Assembly (NCBI GenBank): GCA_904382605.1 | Contig: CAJFJA010000001.1 | Coordinates: forward strand, 6,793-70,792 | Origin: Candidatus Alloclostridium intestinigallinarum | GTDB taxonomy: Bacteria; Bacillota; Clostridia; Christensenellales; UBA3700 | Length of the DNA stretch: 64,000 nucleotides | Direction of reading: 5' to 3' | Shown: positions 36,978 to 48,900 of the stretch, piece after piece | Numbering within the stretch: the stretch's first letter is position 1 | Layout of the letters: every line of letters begins with the position of its first letter | Position numbers and translations under genes: made by a program | The notes under the pieces: generated by a model | The model's database searches: none | Seen by the model: only the letters and a program-made list of their open reading frames with translations | Told to the model about the DNA's origin: nothing

Positions 36978-39900
36978 ATGGTTAAGAGCAGAAAATACGC
37001 GATAGTAACGGCGGCGCTTGCGCTGATACTTGTTGCGGCTGTTGTGCTCACGGTGGTGCTTGTCGGCAACGGGTCTTTCTATACTCCCGAACAGGACGGC
37101 ATTGCTTCGAATGCTGCCGTTACCGTCGGCAGTAATGTAGGAACCGTCGATTCGGACTATACGTACAACACGCTTGTCGCCCACTCGCAGAAGAAAAACA
37201 GCAAATGGGACGAATCCGACTTGCAGGACCTCAGGGATGGCAGCGGCAATTCGGGCACCGACGGCGTTGCGGAGACGTACGTGACCACGCTTGATACGGA
37301 CTTTTTCCTGATAACACAGGAAGGTTGGACAAGTGTGGATAACGGCGAAGTTCCCGGAGGGGGCAGCGGATATTACGAACTGCAGTATAACGGCGTGTGG
37401 TACCGTTTCTTGAACGGTAACGCAAGCAGTACCATAAATACCTCCCTCTATCAGTCGTACAGTGACTTTATGGGTAACACTGCTTTCTATAGGTCTTCCT
37501 CCGCCTATGGTCTGATGGTTACCGATATCAGCTATAATCCTAACAGTTTTGCCACCAACCAGTATTTCGACGCTACTCTGGACGGCAACGGCAAGACGTT
37601 AAGTGCAACCGAGCTCCTCAGTCTTACCACTACTTCCTATACCTTGGCTATGTCCTACCAGGACCTCGGTTATAATATATCCAAGGACGGCGGTGGAACA
37701 CAGCGTATGAGCGGCACGGTTTTCACCGGCATGGTTTTCGGCTCTCTCAGAAACGGTACCTTCAAGAACTTCCAATGGACCGACGCTAATATTAAAGGCA
37801 GCGGTACGCACGTATCCAAGCATACGCCCACAATGCAGGGCACGGCGTTCGGCGGACTGGTCGGTTACGCCGGAAGCGATACCATCGGAGGCAACGCGAC
37901 CTCTTACGTGAACAATATATCGCTCGTATTCAACCGCAATGTGCAGCATATCTCCGATTCCAAGAGTTACAGTCAATGGAATCACTCGAGGGCGGCTACG
38001 TATACGGGCGGTCTGATAGGTATAAATTACAGCGCCAATATAGAACTTGTCAGAGTAAGACTTAACAGCGGTATAGTTATAGAACAGCAAACCTATAACG
38101 TAAGAATCCCTACCAGCTGGGATGACCCCGATAACGCATTCGGCTGTTTCGGCGGTATAGTCGGCATTCAGATGCGCAACCGCACTTTCAGCAAGGTCAT
38201 CATAAGCGGCGCGAGCGCAACTTCCGCTTTGTACGGCCACCACTGTTCAACGGATCACGGGTCAATAATTTTGCAAGACTTTAATACAACTGAAGAGAGA
38301 ATGGGCTGCGTAATAGGCGCCATGGGTAAAGGGTGCACTATCACGTTAAACGGCGTCATTCTAGATATGAACTACAGCGAATGTTACGCCTGGCTGGATA
38401 AAGAAAAGAACTTATACCGCGGTATGATGGTCGGCGAAGCGCTCGGTGGTGCGTCAGCTATCACTTACAAAGATATTTACATCACCGATATGGTATTTGC
38501 CGGTTCCTTTGAAGGAAATAAACCCGGACCGGCAGACGTGGGCGGCGGAAATTTCCGTCCGATCACTACCCATTATAACGGTGCGTATACCGCGCAATAT
38601 TGGTTCTACGGTGACAGCGCCAACGTAAGGGCGTTCGCGTATCTTGACGATGACGTCGTAAAGGACGTGAGCTTTTCCGACGACGCAGACAAGATGCTTC
38701 AGATTACCGCGCCGAACAAAAACACGGGTGTAATGTGGAATGTCACTTACACTTACACTGCAAGCGACGGTAGTGTAGTAACCACGCTTGACGAGGACGT
38801 ATTTACACAGAACAGCCGTGAAAACGTGCAGGTAAGCGCCTGGACCACAGAGAAATACAAAGATACGTCGAAATTTGTAAGGATGACCATAGAATATGCC
38901 TCGTCTTACACTTTTGACGTGACAAACGGTCCCAACGGCGATAATACCGGCAATAAATATTACGACGGAAAGCAAGTCAATTTCCCCGCGCTCAGCCTTA
39001 ATATTCCCGATTCCGATTATATCATGAGTACCGGTACGCAATATACCGGTAACGGATATATCACCATAACGGAAAACGGCAAAGGCGGATACAAGCTTAA
39101 CTTTAATAACGGCTCAGGCGCGGTAGGGGAAGGCATAAGCTATCTGTTCAACGCCTCAGGCACGCAGTACGACAATGATTTCGGCAATATTATCGCCGCC
39201 GTATTGCAGCTTGAAGCCATGCAAAACGAAGAGTACGGCATTATAGGTATGGACAGCTGGAACACGCAGACCAACGTGAACACTTACCGCTGGTCGTCGC
39301 TCGGAATGTTCGCCATGCAGGACTCCAGCGGCAACAGATACGTGTTTGCGCCCTCGGCTTCGCCTACTTTGACGACGATGCAGATTACACAGCGTCCCAT
39401 ATACGTGTCCGTAAACAATGATAACAAGAACGTCCCTTACATAGGTAATTCCTACAACGTGGCAAGCGGAACGTCGGCACAGGCAGGCAACGTGTTCTTC
39501 TCCTTCGGGACGACTGCAGACGACGGCGAGGATGCGATTATCAGCGGCGACGAAGTGTTGTTGCAGAATATCACTTTGACAAGGGATAACAGCGCAGTTT
39601 CGGTTGCGCAGGACGCCGGTACTTACGCTATAAACGCTACCACGCTTGAAGGCGGCGCCCGTAACAACTATACGCTTGTCGCAGGTCCTTCCGGTGCAAA
39701 CACCTTTGTAATCGACAAAGCGCAGGTAACACTTACCGTGACCGGCGGCAGCGCGACGTACGGATTTACCAAGCCCGCAAATGCCGCGGAGTTTATGCAA
39801 ATGGTGAATCTTTCGTTCGCGTCTTCCAATTCTTCGCTTACAGGATTTGCTTCACGCGACAACATCACCGTGAATATGAATATTCAGACCGGTGACACTT

Positions 39901-42900
39901 CCACGTCCGCGGGACAGTGGCTTATCACTCCCATGCTGGGAGGCGGCAGCGTGTTCGCCTTCAATTTCCCTGCGGGAGAATATACGGTAGAGTATGAAGG
40001 GCTTTCCGGCTCGGGTATAAACAACTACGAGATAGTTGACTTTGAAAACAGCACGCCTTTTGTCGTGAATAAAGCCCGGCTTGCAGTAAATCTTCCGTCG
40101 ATAGATAATTTCGTATACGGCGACTCTCCGGTCGTGGGAACGCCTTCGTATGCAGGTCTTTTGGACGTTGACAGCGTCAGCGACTATACGATATCCTATT
40201 TCAGCGGCTCCGATGCCTATTCGGAAGCGAACTTTGTTGCAGGCAGCTATACCGCCAGAGCGGTCGTTACCGCAATTGACGCTCCCGGTTCGGCAGCGGG
40301 TATCAATAACTACGATGTGCAGTACAACACTTCCGCTTTCGAGGTGTCCAAGCGCGATACGACCGTGAAATTTGACTTCGACCCGTCTAAAACTTATTCC
40401 TATAAGGGTGAAGCATATAACTTTACCGCGCTTGAGCTCGGAAATCCCGCTTTCAGCGACACCGCGGAAGGCGTGACTTTCCAGGCATACAGCGACGTCA
40501 ACAGGGAAACCGCCGTTGAGGCATTGAACGCCGGTATGTATTACGCCGGTGCGGTTTCGGATACGCTCAGAGCCAACTACAACGTAACCGGCATAACGGA
40601 TACGAACGGCGACGCGTGGGAAACCTTTACCATCGGCAGGGCGACGGTAACTTTGTCCGGCAGCGAGGTCACGAACGCAACTTACAGCGGCGATCCCATA
40701 TCGTACGACCCTAGTCTTATCACTATAAATTACGGCGACGTTCCCGGTTTGGCGGATGAAATTGATACCCTCAAAGCGGCTCTTACTTACGCTTATAACG
40801 GCTCTTCTTCCGCTCCCGTAAACGCGGGCACTTACAACGTTACCGTCAGCCTGCCTCAGCAGCAGAACTTTAACGCCGCAAGCCTTACCATAAGCGGCGG
40901 CCTTGTAATAGGACAGCTGGCAATCACCATTGAGCCCGACGGCGGAGCGACTGTTACCGTTGAATATAACGGTGAGATGATACCCGACCTCACTTACACC
41001 GTTACCGCGAACGAAAAACCGATTGAAGAACAGCTCGAAATAACCACCAAATACTATAAGGACAGCGTGGAAGCGGGCAATATAACTTCCGATTTGCGCA
41101 ACGTCGGTACATATATTATCGTGTATTCCTATGACGGCACTACGGGCAACTATGCAGATGCAACCGCACAGGTTACTTACACGGTAACTCGAAAGAGCCT
41201 TACGCTCACGCTCAATAACGCGAACGTCACTTATAATAAGGAAGCGTTCAGCCCCGATTACACCGTAGAAGGTCTTATCACGGGCGACAACGCGGAAATA
41301 ACCTACACCGTGCAAAAAGACAGCGCGGCGCATGACGGCGACGTTATCAATGCCGGCACGTACGAGTTTACTTTCTCCGCGGGCAACGGCAACTATATAA
41401 TAAGTGAGGAATCTGCGAAGCAGACGGTAGTCATTGCTCCTTACGACCTCACGGCGCAGGCGTTGAATACCACCGTATTCTTCAACAGCGGCGACAGAAC
41501 GCCTGGATATTACGAAAACCAGCTCAAAGTGCGCGTGCTCGACGCCGACGGCAAAGACATCACGGATATCTTGTCGGGCAGTATAACCAAAGACCTTATC
41601 ATAAGCACGAGTGACGATACTTCCGTAACCGAGGTGGACGAGAGAGGCGGCGATTATGCGGTCAAGGTGACCATTGCTTCCCTGCCCGAAGGTTACGACG
41701 CAAGCAACTATACGTTGCAGGAAAGCAAATACCCCGTGTTCGTTTACAGAATAGCGCTCGGCGGCAAGCTCACCGGCGGCACGGACGCGGACTTAGTAAC
41801 TTACGGCACCGAGTTTAATATCAAAGGCGTGCTCACCGCAATGGCGGACGATAAGATCCAGGAACTCACCGTCAATTCCGAAGGCGCGGTTGAAGGTATT
41901 GAAGGCTCCGACCTTACGGACGTTACGTCTATCACAATCAGCTCCGCAACCTTTGCGGTGAACGGCGTTACGCTTGCGCTTACGGATAATACAGTAACGA
42001 TTGATGATATAGGCGCAGATATTAACACCATCTTCAACCTCGGCGTGTTCGACAGCAGGTTTGCAAACGCGGGCACTTATACCGCAACCATAACCATCAC
42101 GCTTGCCGCGACTTATACGGACAGCGACCAGGACCGCTCCGTGACCATATCCGCGCCGTTCACCTGGACTGTCGACCCTTACGAAATTCAGGTTACGGCA
42201 GGGCAGTTGGATAAATATTATACGGAAGCGATCACCACTTCCGACGTGCTCGGAGTTGTGGAAGTTGACGAGCAGTATAAAGGCTATATCACCGCGGTAT
42301 CTTCCGTAATACACGGTACGTCTTCTACGTTCGTCAACGCGGGCGACTACACCTACGACGTAGTTCTCAATACCGATGCGCCAGGCTACTATAACTACAC
42401 TCTTACCGATGTTTCCACCGGTCACATCGTGGTTTCGCCTCTCAGACTGGTGGTCACCGTGGGTAATCTTACGGGTGATCGCTCCGTGCAGTACGGCGAC
42501 GCGATAGCGCCTACGGCTACGGCGCAGCTCTTCAAGGGCGACGAGCCGTATACAAACGAAAGCATTGCTTCGCAGTACTCCTGGACGACTTCGTCTTCCG
42601 TGTCCGCGGGCGCTGATGTGGGCAGTTATAACGGCGCACTTACCGCCGCCGTAAAGGCAACGGACAACTTCCATGTCGAAACACCGGTTGCCGGCAATCT
42701 GGAAATCACCCAGCGTATGCTCGGCATCACTTTGGACGACGTCACCATGGCGTACAGCACGGGCGAAATTGACGTTACCTACCGCATAACGAGCGGCAGT
42801 CTGTACGGCAACGATGAGCAGCCCGTTCTCGTCAACTTTGAGATAACGGCTGACGGCAATGTCGCAGACCTTGACAGACTTGCAGTAGGCGGATACGACC

Positions 42901-45900
42901 TTAACGTTAACGTGCAGGGCGAGGCGTTTGACAATTCCAACTACGGAATAGAAAGCGTGGCGAATGGTACGCTGACGGTAACTCCTTTCGAGATAACTTC
43001 CGTTATCTGGAACGCTCCCGGACAGCTTGTCTATAAGGGCGCGGCGTTTGAAAGCGGCGAACTCTACACCGTTGAAAACTTTGTGAACGGCAACGGCGAC
43101 GTTGTGACCTTCTCCGTAAGTTACGGCGGAGAGGTGAAGAACGCCGGCAGTTACAGCGCGCGTGTGGCGGTGGCTTCCGTAACCAACGGCGCCGTTCCCG
43201 TAGACGCGGGCAACTATTCCGTTGCAAATGTTGCGGCGCAGTCCTTCAGCGTGGCAAAAGCTAACCTTGCCGTTTCAAATATCAGAGGTTTTGCAAATGA
43301 AAACGGCGTACTTACCGTATCCGGTACATATAATACGCAGTCCCAGGCTATCGCAACGGACGAAATAAAGTTCAGCTTCGGTGACGGTATCGCTTACGAT
43401 TCCGCGCTGCACGGAGCAATCACCGTTTCCGTCGGCCATTCCGCTTCCGGTATACCTACCGATCCCGTGAATGCCGGCAGTTACGACGTCACCGTATCAG
43501 TAAGCGGCGCGGAGAACTTCAACAATGCGACGATAAGCGGTATAACGCTGGTTATCGACAAATGGATTCTCACTGAAGAAGAAGCCGCAGAAAACTTTGT
43601 TATCAGCTTCGACGAGTCGTATGTTTACGACAGTCAGGAACACGGCGCTACTCTGGCATTCCAGGGCGCGCTTGCCAATTTCGCGGCGCCTTACACTTTC
43701 ACCTACTATTTGCAGGCGTCCGACGGCAGCTTGTCCCAGGCTTCGCCCGTGAATGCCGGCACTTATCTGATATCCCTCACCGTAGGTAACGATAACTACG
43801 AATATACAACGGCAGAGGGCAGTAATGAAGGAAGCATTGTAGTTACTCCGACGGATAGAATACAGCTTTCCTTTACCGTACCTACCAGTGAAGGTCTGCC
43901 CCAGAATAACGTCTATTATACGGGCAGCCCCATCGTTCCGGAGATGTCTGCGACAATAACCGTTACGGGCAGTGCGGAAAGAGTTACGTCGAGCGACGCG
44001 TTTACGTTTACGTTCTACGTGGCTACTACCGCAGATGACCCGAACGCTATCGACCTGTCTACCGTGCCGGGCATGGAAAGCCTTCCTTCCGGAACTTATT
44101 ATTACAGCGACATGGTAAGTGAGGCGGTAAGGCCGAGCAGTTACTATATCGTGGCTACGTTCAATTCGGACGGAACATATTCCAACTACAAGACCGGCTA
44201 TCAGCAGCTTTACGTCGTCGGCGGCGTGCCCACGGCAATGGTCATCACTTTCGGCGCAATGAGCGTCAGAGTGGTAAGCGGCCTGACCCGTTCTTACGAC
44301 GGCACCATAGGCTTCAACGGTCATGACGTTATCTACAGTGATGCCGACGGTCTGTATTGGATCAATACCGATATCGTGCAGTTTACCGGCGTAGATCTTA
44401 CGGGTATGGATAACCTGAAGGAAGACCTCAAAGTCGGCGACATCACCGTTTCCGTATACTTCCTGTATGAAAGAACCGTACAGGACGGAGCGACGGTGGA
44501 AAGAAAGACCAAACTTTACGATTGGAACTGGCAGTTCGATTCGGATGCGGACGAAAGACTTGATCCTAAAAAAACCGTTTACTCCGAAGCGGTTATGGAA
44601 GGAGGCGTTCAGATCCAGGGTCCGATGAATGGCATTACGGATTTCGGTTATGCAAACGGTATCCAGACTGCGGAATACGTTGTAGAAGTGTCGATAGATA
44701 ATACCGACAACGATTACTATTCGTCTGCGGTCGAGATTACGATAGGTGAAGACGGTCAACCGGATGAGCAGCTTGTTCCGCACTCGGCAAGCGGATATGC
44801 TTATATCGAACCTGCGGATATTCAGTTCGAGATGTTCTATACCAACGACTTCTATAACGACGCTACCAATATGGTCGCCGAAGCAACGGGAGGTTATCGC
44901 GAACTTAACGACTCTGTGGAAGATTCCGTGGAACTGCAGGTGCTCACCGCTGACCAGATAAGGGAAATATCCCATTACTTAATGCGTGGCGTGGCTCTTT
45001 CCGTGGAGGAGAACTATGACTGGCTTTCCGGCGTAACGCGCACTAAGTACGCTATGGATGAGGGCGGCGCGCTTTATAATTACGAAGTGCTTGCCGCGCA
45101 ATATATCAACGTAACTATCAAAAACAGCGCCGGACAGACGGTATATACCTACATTGACGGGGTTCACACCAGTCAGAACGGCGGAGTGACGAATGCCGGC
45201 ACGTATACTATAAAATTCGAGTTCTCGGGTATATCCGGCAAGTATATGCCGTTCACCTACACGGGTACGTTCGTACAGCAGAAGGCTGAATACCACATTA
45301 CCGTAACGCAAAAGGAGGGCGCGAACCTCACTACCGAATTCGGCGTGCAATTCGACGTGTCCGACATTGCCAAACAGCTGGAAGTTAAAGTTGAGCTCGG
45401 CGACGGCGACTATACCACCGCTACCGGTAAGTATACGGCGTTCGAGAATGCCGTTGCGCAGAGCGGCGGCGATATGTCAACGCTCGACAGCTATATCAAG
45501 CTTGTCGGCGCCGACGACGGAGGCGGTATATCCACCGAATACAATACGAATACCTATAAATCCAACGTGGGCAGCTACTTCATCTACTATGTGTACACTT
45601 CCGTGGATTCCAACCTGGAAATCGTAATGGAAACGGAAAGCAGTAAGATTGAAGTAACCAAGACCGCGCCTTCGTTCATGGTCAACGCAGAAGGCGAACG
45701 CGTGGATGAGAAAGAAGGACTCGACCTCGGTTCGCAGTCTTATACTCCCAACACGTCCTGGAACAATGACATAATCAAGAGCGTGGGTCTGGGCATCGAA
45801 TATAAGTCGCTTCAAGGCCCTACGGGCGAATATTACACCACGAAAAACGTTACCATCGCGACAATAGAATATTCCGCGGACGGCGACGTATGGACCAACG

Positions 45901-48900
45901 TGGAAATCATCGGTTCCGTCGGTAAATACCGCGTCACGATAGCCGCGGCGGGAGAAGGGACCGAGAACGCAGAAGCCAACCTTGAAGGCACGCTCGGCGG
46001 CGTCTACGTGTTCTTCGAGGTCACCAGGATATCCGCGCAGGCGAACGTGGTCGTAACCGGCTCCGATCTCGTGTGGTCGGAAGAAGCGGGCGCTTATATC
46101 GCCACCTTCAACGGCAATACCCATGCAATAGGTTACTCCGTTACCGCGGGCGGCAATGCCGTTTCCGACTCTTCTCTGCAGGGCACGGTGAATATACTCA
46201 TAGCCTTCACCGAGAACGCCGCGGACGGCGATTACGTGGATATTAACACTTCGCCTATCGTGGGCGCAGGCTCCTATTGGGTAAAGGTGACCGTTACGGG
46301 TAGCGAAAACTATGACGTCACGCCTTCCGACGCGGTGAAAATCACCATAAACAAGGCTGATCCCACCATCAGGTTCGAGCAGTCCGAATACAACATGACG
46401 TACAGCCTGAAAGGCAATACCATTCCCGCAGGCGACTATTCGTTCGAGCTTGACGGAAGAAATCCCGCTCCCGATATAACTGCGGAAAACAGCTCCGTCT
46501 ACTATCTGTCCGCTCCGATAAGCGGCAGCGGCGACGTTGCAGATGCGCAGGCGAAGGTTGCGGCTATGGTGAACGCGTTCATCGCTTCCGGTGCAGAGAA
46601 TATAGTGGAATGGCTTGAACAGAATGCTGAAGAATATCCCGATTATAAGTTCACTTCCGTGGACGGAACTTCCGCCGCCACCGACGTAGGTTATTACTTC
46701 CCCGTCGTTATCTTCAACGGCGATGCCAATTACAACCGTTCGGGCGCGCTGGTAGCCAACGTTCCCCATCCGGTAATCACCGTCGCCAAAGCCACGCTTG
46801 TTCTGGCTGTAACGATAAACCACGATATGGACGTCGTATACGGCAGTGCACCCGGAGAAGATATCTCCGACCCTTCGGTAATAGGTAAGTATGTATCTAT
46901 GGATTGGTCGTATACCGATGCCGACGGCGGAGTCGTAACTGTCGGCTCGGGTATATTCGGGCAAATCGTAAGCGGGTTCGAGTACAGACTCATAAACTGC
47001 AACCAGTACGACCAAGGCACCGCGGTGGGCACCGTTCCCAACGCATACCTGTTCGTTGTGGACAGCTTTGAAAGCACCAACTTCCGCTACACCTATGACC
47101 AGGGCGGATATGTGAACATCCAGGTAACACCCGCAACCGTGGCGTTTGACGTAAGCCAGGCAACCGTGTCGCTTATAAACGACATCGACGATCAGGGAAA
47201 GCAGCAGACACTTACGCAGGAAGGCTATACCTTTAACAGAGTGTACAGCGGAACTTCTTTCGGACCTTTGGCGTTCGCATATGCGGGCAATACCGGTCTT
47301 GACGGCGATAACAGCAAAGAAACAGACGACGCAGGCTTCGGCAAACATGGCATATTCACCGTATCCGCAAGCGGCGGCTACACTCAGGAAGCCGTGTCCG
47401 CGGCAGGTAGCTATACGGGCAGCATTACCATAACCCTCAACAACACCAACTACGTGGTAGAGGGCATGGAAGAAGGCACGCTCACCCTGCCGGTGAACCT
47501 CGTTATAGATAAGGCAATCATTCAGATAAGTTTCGACTATCTGACCTATGCCGTCGGCGACAAAACGTATACCGAAACTTCTTCCGCAGGCACGGGAGAG
47601 CACCTCGGTTGGTACGAGTATGCAACCATATACACGGGCGCGAACTTCGACTACAATAACCGCGTGTATGTGACCAGCTACCGCTACGACGAGAACGGCG
47701 AGCTTGAAGCGTACGGCGCATATAGCGACGGCAAGAGGCTCGGTGAAGTGGGCGGCATTACGGAATCGGACGGCGCAAGCGACAACCTGGCGGCTCCCGG
47801 CGAGTATAATATCCACCTGATGCTCGATCAGCTTGCAACCAACTACAAGTTCATCGACTCTGCGGGAAATACGCTCGGGCAGGCGGCGGACGGCTCTCAG
47901 GCAGACCTGTCTTCGCTGGATATCAACGTGACCGTCAGCCCGTCTATGTTCGTTGAAACGGGCAACTCGCTTGCCGCAGACGTAAAGCCTCTGTTCGCCT
48001 ATGCGGACGGAGTATACAGCAGGGAATTCGACGGAACCGACCTTACCGCGGCGTTCCTGAAGACGTTCCTGTCCGTCGTTCCTTACAAGCTGTCCAATAC
48101 CGCGGGCACGTTGAAAGGCTCGATAGCAAGCCCCGGCACCAAGATAGAGCTTGACAGCGACAGAGATTATGCTTCCGAATTGATAGGCAACAATCTCATA
48201 GTCGAACTGCTTTCGGACGGCGCGGCGGTTGACAGCGCAATGTACGTGGGTGATTACACCCTGCGCGTGCGGCTGAACAACAACGCGTACAGCATGGACG
48301 ATATGCAGTTCACGCTGAAAATCACGCCTGCAAGCGATATAAAAGCGTCCGTATCCGTGAAGGGTCAGACAGCCCGCACGTATAACGGTCTGGATATCGT
48401 GCCTAATATCACGCTTACCCTCACCGTAACCGATTACAACGGCAACGGGCATACGATAGGCGTTCCTTCCTACACCGCGAACGTCTACAAGCAGGTTGAC
48501 GGAACAACGCCCGACGCGCCTACGTTCAGTTACGGCGTGGTGAACGGCGACGTGGATACTGCTGCAATAAACGGACAGTTTACCGACGCCGGCACGTATA
48601 TCGTAAGGCTTGTTATAAGCAACCCCAACGTAAGCGTGACCGAACTCCGCGGAGAAAAGTATGACCGGACGTACACAATCAATGCACGTCCTCTTACCGA
48701 CGGCAGCATGCGCAATACTTACGAAAAACTGTTCAGCTACCGCACTACCGTCAACAGCGGCGGTGAAGTGGTACCCGTTGCAGTCAGCGCCGAAGACCTC
48801 AAAGTCCTCATCACTTACAACAGGACGACCAATCTCGTACTCGGCGAAGACTTTACCATCGACTTCGGAACAACCGGCGCGGGCAAGTACACCGGAAACT

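Noticed and set aside
36893..36978. The two giant genes as one gene split by a frameshift
   Set aside because: Each has its own start, RBS and signal sequence, and domain content changes completely across the 84-base gap.
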